From the NCBI RefSeq assembly GCF_000004195.4, contig NC_030683.2:51349358-51413357 (forward strand): a stretch of DNA of 64,000 nucleotides, read 5' to 3'. This document shows, piece by piece, positions 31,440-42,487 of this stretch (the stretch's first letter is position 1; each line of letters opens with the position of its first letter). Under the pieces are notes generated by a model that was not told where the DNA came from, ran no database searches, and saw only the letters and a program-made list of their open reading frames with translations. The DNA comes from Xenopus tropicalis (taxonomy: Eukaryota; Chordata; Amphibia; Anura; Pipidae). Position numbers and translations under genes: made by a program.

Positions 31440-32105
31440 TCAGCTAAGGATAAGATGTATGAATGTATGTATAACTTTATTTATAAAGCGTCACAAGGGT
31501 AAACAGCGCTGTACAATATTACAATATACAGAATTACACACAGGGAGGACAAGTGTTATAATAAATACAATAAATAAGTATAAATACACAGGGAATAAGT
31601 GCCATGTGGTAAGAGACACAGTAGGAAGGAGGTCCCTGCCCCGTAGAGTTTACAATCTAAGTGGTTGGGTAACATACAGGCACAAAATGGAAGGTAAGAG
31701 TGCACTAGGTATGGGCATTTGCCATTAAGCGTAGGACTGGGCAAAATAATGTTTTAGTGCTGGAGAAGGTAACAGCTGAGTTTAATCTTAAAGAGAGTGG
31801 GTGAGTGTTCCCTACGGAGAGATTCAGGGATAGAGTTCCAGAGGTAAGGAGCAGCGAGATAGAAAGGTTTAAGAAGAGAAAGCGCAGTGGGTGTGGATGG
31901 TGTATTAATATGGTTAGAGAAGGAGAGGGACTGGTCAAAGACGACCCCAAGGCAGTGTGCTGAATTAACAGGGTTAATGGACATGCAGTCAATAGTAATG
32001 GTGAAAGGAGGAGAGGGACCAGGTTTGGGCGGGAAGACCATGAGCTCTGTTTTAGCTAGGTTAAGTTTGATAGTCAGAAGTTGGACTAAATTGAATTACA
32101 GGCCC
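31440..32105 (-). pseudogene. L2-type LINE ORF2 C-terminal remnant
   Basis: The minus strand, in two overlapping frames, gives 'KLNLAKTELMVFPPKPGPS', then 'LGVVFDQSLSFSNHIN', then 'APYLWNSIPESLR' and 'TLFKIKL'. This is the order seen after the reverse transcriptase core of L2-clade LINEs (K-T-E, then 'LGVIFDSSLSF..HI', then 'WNSLP..LR', then 'TFK..L'). The region between is shortened. The left end ('ctttatttataaagcg' and the ATGTATGAATG tail) is the 3' terminus. Confidence 0.7.
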
Positions 32106-32694
32106 ATACGATAGTTCTTCATTTGCTAATATAAAAACTTTCCCTTTTGGGGTTAGTGACAAGGAAAGAGCCTGGTAATTATTGGCTAATTTATCTTTTA
32201 ACTTATCCTAAGAGCCTATCAGTCAATGATGGAATTGACCCTGAACTGTAGCTTAAATATCCTTTACAAACCAGTAGATCCAGTGGCCAGGACTCATCGA
32301 TAGCTATGGCAGATATAGAATTTGCATTACATATTTTACCAATACATAAAGATTGTCATTATCTTTTTGGTTTCCATTTCTTGCTTCAATTTTACTACAA
32401 TAAATGTCTGCCCATGGGTTGTTTGTCATTATGAAGCTATTTTGAAAGTTTTGCAGCATGGTGGGTGTTTTTTTATTTGACAAATTAAGAATTTACTATT
32501 CATTACTTGGCTGATTTTTTGTTTATTGAGCCCCAAAAACAAATATTGTTTACAAGTGTTTGTGGGCATTGAAACTGATACCTTTGCTATAAAATTTAAT
32601 CTACCATTTGAAAATTAGCAAATTATTAAATTTAGTTAGAGCAACAAAATTGCGAAAAAAAGGTAACTCTAAAACAATTACAGTCACTTATAGG
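32106..32694. other. No recognisable feature
   Basis: AT-rich DNA without supported features. Confidence 0.3.
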
Positions 32695-33560
32695 TCACCT
32701 TAAAGGGATTGTTCACCTTCAACTTAATGTTTAGTACGATGTAGAGAGTGGTATTCTGAGACAATTTGCAATTGGTCTTTTTTTTTTCATTATTTGTGGT
32801 TTTTGAATTATTTAGCTTTTTATGTAGCAGCTCTCCAGTTTGGCATTTCAGCAGATATCTGGTTGCTAAGTTCCAAATTACAACAGCAACCAGGATTTGA
32901 TTTGAATGAGAGACTGGAATATTGATAGGAGATGGCCTGAATAGAAAGGTAAGTAATAAAAAGTAACAGTAACAATACAATTGTAGTCTCACAGAGTAAT
33001 AGTTTTTTGGCTTCTGGGGAAAGAGGAAAGCAAGAAAGATGCAGTAGAAGAAGGCAAATAATTCAAAAACTATAAAAAAGAAAAAATGAAAGCCCATTCT
33101 ATAACTTACTAAAAGCTAGCTTAAAGGACATGGAAAGGCAATGTCACTTGGGGATGTCAAAATGTTAGGCACCCCCAAGTGACTTTAATCGCTTACCTTT
33201 TACCCCGGGCTGGTGCCCCTGTACGGAGAGAACAGCACCAGCCCGGGGTAGCAGCGATTGCTTCCTTCTTCCTGCTATGCGAGCGCGTGCATGTGCAGTA
33301 GAGTGAAAAGCCGAACTTTAACAGAGAAGTCGGCTTTTCACTCTACTGCGCATGCGCCTACCGCATAGTCACAGCTTAACGAAGCAGGAAGGAGGAAGCA
33401 CATCGCTCCAGGTACCCCGGGCTGGTGCTGTTTTCTCCTAACAGGGGCACCAGCCTGGGGTACAAGGTAAGTGATTAAAATCACTTGGGGGTGCTTAACA
33501 TTTTGGCACCCCCAAGTGACTTTGCCTTTCCTTGTCCTTTAAAGGTGAACCACCCCTGTA
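32695..33560. repeat. GGGTTGTTCACCTT frog repeat, interrupted by a TTAA MITE
   Basis: The left end 'ttaaagggattgttcacctt' and right end 'ttaaaggtgaaccacccc' are inverted repeats of one frog element. The body includes 'gacaatttgcaattggtc', 'ggttgctaag' and 'gcaaataattcaaaaac'. A second MITE occupies 33121-33542 near its right end. A related copy lies at 44425-44735. Confidence 0.65.
33121..33542. repeat. TTAA-flanked MITE nested in the previous repeat
   Basis: TTAA lies at 33121-33124 and 33539-33542. The inverted ends are AAGGACATGGAAAGGCAA and TTGCCTTTCCTTGTCCTT, continuing into 'gtcacttgggg' and 'cccccaagtgac'. Inner arms include 'ccccgggctggtg' and 'caccagcctgggg', plus a central hairpin around 33300-33345 ('agtagagtgaaaagccga' and 'tcggcttttcactctact'). 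TTAA indicates piggyBac- or Kolobok-type mobilisation. Confidence 0.75.
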
Positions 33561-33692
33561 ACTTCACCACTAAGGTTATCGCAATGGGAACATATAATGG
33601 CAGGTCATGCTGGCAAAAGGAGTTTAAAGATAGTGATGCAATTAAATTATGCTAGTAGCAGCAGTATTACTAGTAGCAGCTACTTGTCACGG

Positions 33693-33949
33693 CTAGTGAT
33701 GAGCGAATTTTTTTTGCCAGGCATGGATTCCAAGGGAATTTCCGCATTTTGCCATTTCGAATTGTATCACGAAACTTCCACGGAAATTTGCCACAGAAAA
33801 ATTAGTTGTGCGTTAAAAAAAAGTTGCAGCTGTGTAAAAAAAACAACAAAATAGTCGTGAGACAAACGTGTTTCACCGTTTTGCTAATTCTTCTGTTGTT
33901 TCGCAAATTTTTCAGCAAAGCAAAACGGGACAGATTTGCTCATCACTAG
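33693..33949. repeat. Complete palindromic MITE, TGATGAGCGAA family
   Basis: CTAGTGATGAGCGAATTTT at the left is mirrored by GATTTGCTCATCACTAG at the right. The internal blocks 'gccaggcatggattcc' and 'cacgaaacttccacgg' are typical of the family. There is no coding potential. Confidence 0.75.
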
Positions 33950-34072
33950 TCACAGCTAATAAAATAGTCAGTGCTGATCATTTACCGATAATTATTTTAG
34001 CAGAGGCAATTCTCAGTAAGGAAAAAGTCTATTTGTCAAAAATCAGTTATAACATATTTAAATATATTTAGG

Positions 34073-34330
34073 GGCTGGTTTACTAAGACACGAATTCGAA
34101 TCCGAATTGGAAAAATTCCGATTGGAAAACGAAAATTTTGCGACTTTTTCGTATTTTTTTCGATTTTTTCGGCGTCTTTACGACTTTTCGGAAATTGTCG
34201 CGACTTTTTCGTTACCAATATGATTTGCGCGAAAAAACGCGAGCTTTTTTCGTAGCCATTCCGAAAGTAGCGCAAAATCTGGCGATTTTTTCGCCGGGTT
34301 TGCCCTTGATGTGGGCCCCCACCAGCTCCG
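34073..34330. repeat. MITE end with TTTCG-rich body
   Basis: It starts 'ggggctggtttactaagaca' and continues with 'cgaattcgaatccgaattgg' and 'gcgactttttcg' blocks, resembling the MITE at 21363. A matching right end is not visible next to it. Confidence 0.5.
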
Positions 34331-34491
34331 GCGGCTGTGGTCCAACCTTAAGCGCAGGAGCCCAAAACTGGTCGCTGAAATTAGAGAAGGTAATTATTGT
34401 ACTTTATTATGCTTTTACAGTATACGTTCAGTAAAAGATTTAGCAAGTAATTTGAACTAAAGGTACAAATGTAAGAAATGTCAGGGATGAT

Positions 34492-34562
34492 GAAAGTAAC
34501 ATAGTAACATAGTCAGTTAGGTTGAAAAAAGACATACGTCCATCACGTCCAACCATAATGCC
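34492..34562 (-). repeat. CR1 3'-end fragment
   Basis: The segment 'gtaacatagtaacatagtc', then 'gttgaaaaaagacatacgtcc' and 'ccaaccataatgcc', is the terminal 70 bp of CR1 on the minus strand, matching 13361-13430. It is a severely 5'-truncated insertion. Confidence 0.75.
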
Positions 34563-34604
34563 AGTGAGGAACTGAAACATTGCTCACAATAAACCTCTGA
34601 ATAT

Positions 34605-35645
34605 CATACCTCCCAACATTTGAAAAATGAAAAGAGGGACAAAATTTTTTTTGACCACGCCCCCTTTTGTGGTCACGCCCCAATTACCACACCCCATTTT
34701 AAAAAAAATACCCCTTTTATATAGATCAAATGGCGGGAGCAGACGAAAATGTGCTATGCCCTCATACTGAACGACCTAAGGAAAACAATACAGCAACTCC
34801 TACATTAAAATACAAATATAGAGAGAAGGCAGTCAGTTATAAGTGAGTTATAACTAAGTACCAGTTTTCCCCCCATACACAGTAGCCCCCCATACACAGT
34901 AGCCCCCCATACACAGCAGCCCCCCCATACACAGCAGCCCCCCCATACACAGCAGCCCCCCATACACAGTAGCCCCCCCATACACAGTAACCCCCCCATA
35001 CACAGTAACCCCCATACACAGTAACCCCCATACACAGTAGCCCCATATACACAGCAGCCCCCCCATACACAGCAGCCCCCCCATACACAGTAGCCCGCCC
35101 ATACACAGTAGCCCCCCCATACACAGTAACCCCCATACACAGTAACCCCCATACACAGTAGCCCCCCATACACAGTAGCCCCCCATACACAGTAGCCCAC
35201 CCCATACACAGCAGCCCGCCCCATACACAGTAGCCCCCCATACACAGTGCCCCTATACACAGTAGCCCCCCAATACACAGTGCTCCCCAATACACAGTGT
35301 CCCCCTATCACAGTAGCCCCCTATCACATTAGCCCCCTATACACAGTGTCCCCCTATCACAGTAGCCCCCAATCACAGTAGCCCCCTATACACAGTGTCC
35401 CCCTATCACAGTAGCCCCCTATCACAGTAGCCCCCTATACACAGTGTCTGTCGCGCTGCACAAGGAGAGGCATAACGAAGCCGCAGACGAAGCGTGAACA
35501 TCCGGCACAGCAAGCGCATCCCGCTGTGCCGGATAGTTCCATGAATGTCCCACAATGCGGGACATTCATGGAACTATCCGGGACAGCGGGACACGCCATA
35601 AAAAGCGGGACTGTCCCGCGAAAAGCGGGACAGTTGGGGGGTATG
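34605..35645 (+). mobile_element. TIR element with internal minisatellite, copy A
   Basis: It starts CATACCTCCCAAC and ends GTTGGGGGGTATG (inverted ends), flanked by GAATAT at 34599-34604 and 35646-35651, a possible 6-bp target duplication. The order is: left end with 'aaaagagggacaaaa'; a segment with 'ggtcacgccccaattacc'; the minisatellite (34870-35445); 'gcgctgcacaaggagaggc'; a strong hairpin 'ggatagttccatgaatgtcc' and its complement; right end. Copy B in opposite orientation lies about 150 bp away. No protein is encoded, so it is a non-autonomous DNA transposon of unclear superfamily. Confidence 0.6.
34870..35445. repeat. Minisatellite, ~17-bp unit, in copy A
   Basis: About thirty copies of a CCCCCATACACAGTAGC-like unit, with variants ending CAGCAGC, CAGTAAC or CAGTGTC. 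Repeat length varies by a base or two, so all frames of the minus strand stay open. These frames are not genes. Confidence 0.9.
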
Positions 35646-35794
35646 GAATATTATTTCACATCTTTGTGACTCCTTGTGAAAATCCTGTGTGTGCTGTCAC
35701 CCCATGCCTGTCTAGATTTTGTTTTGCCACAGGCACCCAGGTATTATTGTTCCTTATGGTGTGCAGCTTCCCAGCTCTTCCTATTGTATATATA

Positions 35795-36992
35795 CATACC
35801 CCCCAACTGTCCCGCTTTTCGCGGGACAGTCCCGCTTTTTATGGCGCGTCCCGCTGTCCCGGATAGTTCCATGAATGTCCCGCAATGTGGGACATTCATG
35901 GAACTATCCGGCGCAGCGGGATGCGCTTGTTGTGCCGGATGTTCACGCTTCGTCTGCGGCTTCGTTATGCCTCTCCTTGTGCAGCGCGACAGTCCCTTTT
36001 ATAAGGTTGCGCCTGTGGGTGTGACGTCATTACGCACAGGCGCAACCTTATAAAAGGGCCTGTCGCGCTGCACAAGGAGAGGCATAACGAAGCCACAGAA
36101 GAAGGCGGAGCTCCTATGGGAGGTACTGTGACACTGTGTATAGGGGGCTACTGTGATAGGGGGCTACTGTGATAGGGGGACACTGTGTATAGGGGGCTAC
36201 TGTGATTGGGGGCTACTGTGATAGGGGGACACTGTGTATAGGGGGCTACTGTGATAGGGGGACACTGTGTATTGGGGGGCACTGTGTATTGGGGGGCTAC
36301 TGTATATGGGGGGCTACTGTGTATGGGGCGGGCTGCTGTGTATGGGGTGGGCTACTGCGTATGGGGGGCTACTGTGTATGGGGGGCTACTGTGTATGGGG
36401 GTTACTGTGTATGGGGGGGCTACTGTGTATGGGCGGGCTACTGTGTATGGGGGGGCTGCTGTGTATGGGGGGGGCTGCTGTGTATGGGGGGGCTGCTGTG
36501 TATATGGGGCTACTGTGTATGGGGGTTACTGTGTATGGGGGGGCTACTGTGTATGGGGGGGCTGCTGTGTATGGGGGGGCTGCTGTGTATGGGGGGGCTG
36601 CTGTGTATGGGGGGGCTACTGTGTATGGGGGGGCTACTGTGTATGGGGGGCTACTGTGTATTGGGCGGGCTACTGTGTATAGGGCGGGCTACTGTGTATG
36701 GGGAAAAACTGGTACTTAGTTATAACTCACTTATAATTGACTGCCTTCTCTCTATATTTGTATTTTAATGTAGGAGTTGCTGTATTGTTTTCCTTAGGTC
36801 GTTCAGTATGAGGGTATAGCACATTTTCGTCTGCTCCCGCCATTTGATCTATATAAAAGGGGTATTTTTTTTAAAATGGGGTGTGGTAATTGGGGCGTGA
36901 CCACAAAAGGGGGCGTGGTCAAAAAATTTGCCGCGCTGCGCGCGCCAAATCTTTTTGTCCCTCTTTTCATTTTGCAAATGTTGGGAGGTATG
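35795..36992 (-). mobile_element. TIR element with internal minisatellite, copy B (inverted)
   Basis: It starts CATACCCCCCAACTGTCCCG and ends CAAATGTTGGGAGGTATG. The flanks are TATATATA on both sides, compatible with a target duplication in a TA run. The contents mirror copy A. In addition, 35990-36060 has a hairpin of 'ataaggttgcgcctgtg' and 'cacaggcgcaaccttat', followed by a second copy of 'gcgctgcacaaggagaggca'. Minisatellite at 36127-36700. There is no coding potential. Confidence 0.6.
36127..36700. repeat. Minisatellite, ~17-bp unit, in copy B
   Basis: A complementary version of the copy A array: GGGGGGCTACTGTGTAT-like units, about thirty, with the GGGGGCTACTGTGATA variants at the outer side as in copy A. 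Confidence 0.9.
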
Positions 36993-37306
36993 TATATATA
37001 TACACATCTATTTTCAAATACATATGCATAAATAAGTTTAAAGCAGGGGGGAAGCAGCAGGGAGCAGCCCATAGTATGAGTCATTTGGGGAAGGGCCACG
37101 AATGTTTTAGGGGGCCCTGGCTAACAATGTCTGTGTGTCCTTTGTATTGATGTGAGGGTTCACAGGGGGAGGGGCCATTGGGGGCGTGGGAGGAGGGGGG
37201 CCCAAAAAATGTTGTTGTGAGGGGCCCCGTTATTTATGATGGTGTATGAATGTATATATATATATAATATATTACACAAAATAACATCTTGCAATATTAT
37301 TTTACA
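36993..37306. other. Unassigned, intron-like sequence
   Basis: A G-rich stretch (37050-37230, with 'gggggaggggcc') then a short TA run, ending in 'aatattattttacag' at about 37292-37306. This looks like a splice acceptor for the ORF that follows. Confidence 0.35.
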
Positions 37307-37890
37307 GAACTTCAGCTGGCGCCTCCTCCCCAGGCCCAACCCCAGGCCCTCCAACCTCTACCAGCCCCAGCGGCCCGACCTGCGGCCCCCGAGGCCCAAC
37401 AAATGGCCCCCGAGGCCCGACCTGCGGCCCCCGAGGCCCAACAAATGGCCCCCGAGGCCCGAGCAGAGGCCCCAGGACCCATCCAGGCCCCACAGGCCCC
37501 ACCAGCCATCCAGGCCCCCGAGGACCCAGCAGACTGCCAGGCCCCCGAGGCCCCAGGGTCCCCCGAGGACCCAGCAGACTGGCAGGCCCCCGAGGCTGAA
37601 GAGGCTCCCGAGGCCCCAGACACTCCCCCCCCTTGATTTCTCCCCCACTTTCCCCCCCGGCCCATGAGCTCTCCCCACAGGCCCAACACTCTCCCCAGGC
37701 CAAGCGCTGGGCACCAGGTCCTCCTGCTGATGAGGGTACATCACGCCAGACCGAAGATGTGGGGACCCAAACAACACCTGGGAGGACTGACCCCACACTT
37801 CGGTCAATGCAGGAGGACCTGGAAACTCTGAAGGCCCAGGTGGCCGAGCTGCAGCAGGACATGAGGGAACTCAAGGGCAGCAAGCCCTAA
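37307..37890 (+). pseudogene. Pro/Ala-rich terminal-exon-like ORF with C-terminal coiled coil, one frameshift
   Basis: After a splice-acceptor-like TTTTACAG the frame encodes tandem 'APEA'-type repeats ('RPAAPEAQQMAPEARPAAPE') and 'APEDPAD' segments. It stops at 37634-37636 just after a run of Cs. A second frame from 37633 carries on without a gap in sense: 'SPPLSPPAHELSPQAQ', then 'RSMQEDLETLKAQVAELQQD', a short coiled coil, then a stop at 37888-37890. The two frames differ by one base at the C run (37625-37632). This suggests one exon broken by a 1-base change or by an assembly error. I do not recognise the gene. The layout resembles the last exon of transposon-encoded Myb-like proteins, but that is a guess. 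ATTAAA at about 37935 could be its poly-A signal. Confidence 0.45.
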
Positions 37891-37934
37891 GTTTTTTTTT
37901 TTTATAGTCTTTTAAAAAAGTTTATTGTTGTAAT

Positions 37935-37940
37935 TAAAGT
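37935..37940 (+). terminator. Possible poly-A signal ATTAAA
   Basis: ATTAAA in 'gttgtaattaaagttttta', about 45 bp after the stop codon of the Pro/Ala-rich ORF. It is a common variant of AATAAA. Function is inferred only from its position. Confidence 0.35.
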
Positions 37941-38099
37941 TTTTATTTTTCTACTTTTGAACTGGGTAATGTCTAATTATTTTGCCTTCCTTGATATGGT
38001 ATTCTATACTTTCATGTAGTTTCCCCTACACTCTTACATTTATCAGTAACAGCATCAATATGCTATATGGGTTAAATGTTTGCAAATATTCTGGCATCA

Positions 38100-38303
38100 A
38101 TTTTGCCTTTAGCCCATTTTGCTGAATAGTAAAACTTGCGCTAATTAGTACGTAGCGTATTTTCTGGCGAGTGGGATAACTGCCAATCCAATTTTTTGTT
38201 GCCAGAATAATTGCAATTTAATAAAGTGCCCATAACATATTTGCCATTTATTCTGTGTGTAAAATCTCCCACTTAATTTAAGCCACTTTAGCAAACAGAC
38301 CCC
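38100..38303. repeat. Right end of a Harbinger-like element
   Basis: The sequence ends 'cactttagcaaacagacccc' followed by TAA, giving a GGGGTCTGTTTGCTAAAG terminal repeat of the Harbinger style and a TAA that fits the 3-bp target type. The left end was not located with confidence. Confidence 0.4.
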
Positions 38304-38489
38304 TAAGTATTTGGCTAAATATTCTTAAATGCCCCCCCCCCCCCCCCATTTTATTATCTCTAGCACTTCTTTTTTTTTCTTACTTAGATTTTTATCATTT
38401 TTGGGGGGGTTTTTTGCAAATAAACTTTTATACAGCACCTCTCTAGCACTCTGTGCTCTCCCAGGGCAAAATAACACCATTTTTATGCT

Positions 38490-38682
38490 GCCGATGCATG
38501 CGATAAATAGCCTGCATGCGGAAAATACCGCGCTATTTATCGCATTGAAATACCGCGCGTAAAAAAGCGCAAGTATGCTTATAGTGAATCGTGCGAAAAA
38601 TCGACAAAATTAAGACGCGGTAAAAATTTTAGTGCACAATAAAAATAGCGCACGTTTTATCGCCCTTTAGTGAATCAGGCCC
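38490..38682. repeat. MITE (right end GGGCCTGATTCACTAAA)
   Basis: The segment 'gcatgcgataaatagcctgc', 'taccgcgctatttatcgca' and 'ttttatcgccctttag' ending 'tgaatcaggccc' is a palindrome-rich MITE with a Harbinger-like end. Confidence 0.5.
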
Positions 38683-38689
38683 AAAAGGT

Positions 38690-38942
38690 GCGACGTTTCG
38701 CGCAAGTTTTAACGCTACGAAAAATCGCAACTTTTTGCGCAAGTTTTAACGCTACGAAAAAATTGCCAGATTTTGCGCAACTTTCGGAATGGCTACGAAA
38801 AACTTGCGTTTTTTCGCAAAAATCGTATTAGTAACGAAAAAGTCGCGTCAATTTTCCAAAGAAATCGCAAAATACCGATCATTACGAAAAAAACGCAATC
38901 GGACGCATTCGGCCCGTTCGTGGGTTAGTAAATGTGCTCAAT
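38690..38942. repeat. MITE with CGAAAAA-rich body
   Basis: Contains repeated 'gcgcaagttttaacgctacg' blocks (twice in tandem at 38698-38760). It ends 'gttcgtgggttagtaaatgtg', the end type of the MITE at 21363. Confidence 0.55.
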
Positions 38943-41900
38943 AGTATATTTAATATGCAAGAATGCAATAGATATGGCTTTGGTTAAGTGGAGGGGGGGG
39001 GCAAAGCTGAATTAGGATTAAATTCACCATTGGCATAAAGGAAAAATGAAATTTAAAATAACAATGTTTTTCAATAATGGCTTGTAATGCAGTACACTAA
39101 TATAGGCAGCTTGCAAAATAAACAACAAGCTGGCCAGGTTCTGGTTGATATGTGTATCCTTATATTTAAAAAAATACTTACCAATAAAGCTATGGCCTTT
39201 CTCTACTCCACCAACGTTTGGAGTCCAGCATTTATTTCTATCTCATTTTTCTATACATTTCTAATTTAGGATGAGCTGTTTTCTGTTACCAATACTGTAT
39301 ATCCTGTTTTCATATAATAGCATTTTAAAAAGCTGCCATTGATTTTGTCTTGCCTTGCTAAACCTTCTTTCTTTGCTATCTCTGCCAGTGTGCTAATTAA
39401 TTCTATCAAGCTCAGACCCCTGCGGTGATTAAAACAGTTAGTTTAAGACAGGAACCTTGCAGAATCTCCATAGTCTAAACACTTTGTTATAGAGTTAACT
39501 AGAATATCTAAAGCCACCTACAGGTAAGAGGTGCTTTAGTGTCTTATGTGTTCTATTTCTTACTCTGGGTGACACAAAGGATACTGCTCCCTTGCAATCA
39601 AGTTTCTCTTATTACAACACTGCAGTATGCAGCAGCAGCATCACTAATTTTATCTTGTAATATAATATGTCTCCTCTTTTGAGTAGCCTATTGTGATCAA
39701 CAAAAAAAGGATCTGTCCTACAGAATTCATTCTTGTCTCATTACCACAAAAAAAGGATCTGTGTTACAGATTCTTGTTTAACTACCACCGGGACATGGTT
39801 TAACACATTTGCCTTTACACACCATGGGGTTCCCCTAGCTGACAAGTAAAACAAAACTCTACCTGTACTACATTGTAATAAACCCTTGCAACCCTCAATG
39901 TGTTATCTTAAAGGGACCATGGACATTTCCATGTTAGGAAAGACCCACCGTTTTTTCCTTTGTTTTAATCTCTAGTGTTCCTTACCTGTATTCAAACTTT
40001 TATTGCACTTTTCTAGGTAAATTGCAATAAAGTTAATACATTGCTATCGTGTTTATGTAGATGCCATTTGTTGCTTATATTAAATTGAGTTTGATTGAAG
40101 GCACCTATGGGGATATACTTTGATGATGGGCCAGTTTGGCCCTGTAAACTAGTTTTTGGAACATAACTGCAAAATTTACAAACAAACCTTAATGCTCCCC
40201 CAGGACATTACTAAAGTATATATTTGCATGGCGCAACACAAAAGTTGTTCCTAAACAATTTGAATGCAATGTTGTATTTTGTTTGTACAAAATAAGTGTC
40301 TTGGACTTACTATATTAAAGGAAATATTGATCAGATTATCTACCAAATAGTATATAGGGCAGCAAGTCCACCTGCTTCTCACAGAATGTGTCCCTCCTCA
40401 CTTCCCCTACCTATCAACTAACTTGCATATCATTCAGATAATGATTTTGTTAATGTGAGCACAATAATTATATATGTCTTGCATTTAAGGTGTGCTGTAG
40501 GAGTGGGTTAAGTAAGAATATGTTCCCCGTGGGTGGAGGCAGGGCCAAATGGAAAACTCAAGCAAAGTGCCCTATCCACACAGCTCAAGGTCCACTGGTA
40601 CCATCAGAGATAATTATCACAGTAGATTGTTATCCAGCACTTTCCCTCTAGTGATCCACCGCTTCACCTCACAGCCTGCACATGTGCTTGGGCCAGTGGG
40701 GCCCAATAAGATCAGGCCCCCCAGGTTTTCTCCAGGTGTTCTGGCAGACCAGTCCACCCTTTATTATCCTGTGACACTGGTGCCTTAAAATAGAAATTTT
40801 TGAAACTTTACCTTTCTGCAAAAAAACAATTCATATCTTATGTACATGGATAAACATATATGCTTTGTTTGTGATAATAGCATTTTTTTGATAGATCATA
40901 CCTAAATTCACTAATACTGTCCTTTTTTTTTTTGTAGAAACTCAGTAGGGTGCTCTATTACAAGGCATCAAACAGAGAAAATAATATAATTTATTTATAA
41001 CTTCCCATGAATGTGGACAACTAGTTAATGTCTTTTATGCTTTTTAGACTAAATCTACAATTTACTGTGAGGGCTAAATGTTTATCTTTGTGTTCACTCT
41101 GAGGATTCATTATTAATGAGGAATCTGTATACACAAGATGAGCCAGGTCATCCAGGCTGGGTGATAATGAGATGACTTAGAACGGCTTGTAAAATATTAA
41201 CAAGCCACTCAAAGGCCTAGGTCATACTGGGGCCTATCAATATACAGAATTAATAACAAAAGATTTGATAGTGAGTATTTAATTCATATACTGAAAGTGT
41301 ACTAAATACATTTCTATAACAATTGAAAATAAGTTAATAAACTTATTTAAATGGTAAATGGAACTTGATAGTAACTAGAAACCAAGCCAAGCACAATTAC
41401 AAATAACGCACATGATTTCTTTCAGAGGCAAATGTGTATTGATTTTTTAATATGCTATCATTCATACAGAAAAATGTTGCAGGGAGCAGGTGATCCACAA
41501 ATTGTGATTTTAGATGAGGAGCAATTAATTTAGATGATCCAATAGCTATGGCAGTTGTTTGCATAAAATTTGTTTTGTATATTGAGCAAACTTGTGTAAT
41601 TACATTGTTCTGGAAGACAGGACGTTATTCCACAGTAAAATCAGACAGCATCTTAAGATGCAGTTTTTCCTGTGTAGCCTGTTTGTTGGGCTTGGTTAAC
41701 TCATTGAGAACAGTGGAGACTGGAGACCCAGCTGAAGTTGGTTAAACTGACTGGAGTTTCAAAACTGGATTGCCTGGTTTCCCTTGGGCTAAATGACTGA
41801 ATGAAAGTGACATGGTCACCAAGTTCTTTGAAGAGCAGTATCTGTGATATGGGTATAAGCAGGGTAGAAATCAAAGAAGAATAATTGCTGTAGTATAACT

Positions 41901-42310
41901 GCTGCAGCAAGGTAATTCTTCAGCGTAATAATTCAAGGGCAAAGTAACGACCATACAATAAAAGAGAAAGGGTTGCACAAACATATGTACATCAACATTT
42001 ATTTATCACTTTTCAAAGGTTTCTAGAAATCGTCTTTCTTTCCTTGATCTCTAGCATAACTGAAAAACTTTAATTGGAAGAATATGATTGTGGTAATTCA
42101 CAGGAAAAAAAACTTTGATTGCAATGAAATATCACATTGCGCCATTTCTTTTAACAAATCTTACTGTAAAAAAAAAACCCTTAATACAGTATAAAACAGC
42201 TTAAATTTTGAAAATGCGCCATTTTCAATTTTCCTTAATATTGGAAAAATTGTGATCTTGAATAACTATGCCCCATAGACTATATTCAGTAGTCCAAAGA
42301 GCTCACAATT
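38943..42310. other. No recognisable feature
   Basis: 3.4 kb of AT-rich DNA. The only structure I noted is an imperfect direct repeat near 39697-39775 ('aaaaaaaggatctg' followed by 'acagattcttg'-like text, twice). Short open frames have no motifs. Confidence 0.35.
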
Positions 42311-42487
42311 AGGGGCGTATTTATTATAGTGTGTAAGACAATATTACCAGTGATAATGCCCATAGCAACCAATCAGCAATTGGATTTGAACAGTCACTTT
42401 CTAGTTAGAAAACAGAAGATCTGATTGATTGCTATAGGCAACATCCCTTGTGATGTTGGCTTACACACTATGATAAATATGACCCTT
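42311..42487. repeat. Palindromic MITE (GGGGCGTATTTATTATAGTG ends)
   Basis: AGGGGCGTATTTATTATAGT then GTGTAAG at the left mirrors CTTACACACTATGATAAATA then TGACCCTT at the right. Length about 177 bp, with 'caaccaatcagcaattgg' and 'gattgattgctataggc' as inner arms. Confidence 0.65.

Noticed and set aside
32684..33097. 137-codon minus-strand frame
   Set aside because: It is contained in the GGGTTGTTCACCTT frog repeat. Translation is low-complexity Phe/Leu and not conserved in the second copy at 44425.
34805..35311. Long Tyr/Cys/Val/Trp/Gly-repeat frames in the minisatellites, also 36202-36768
   Set aside because: The short tandem unit keeps all three frames open. The products are pure repeat translations, and the two arrays are mirror images.
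37302..37883. 193-codon minus-strand frame opposite the Pro/Ala ORF
   Set aside because: Antisense of a low-complexity GC-rich repeat. The plus strand has splice-acceptor and poly-A signals and a coiled coil.
34073..38942. One giant Harbinger element from the MITE end at 34073 to the end at 38942
   Set aside because: The two ends are similar in type but not demonstrably a pair, and other elements lie between. Separate MITE pieces are the simpler reading.
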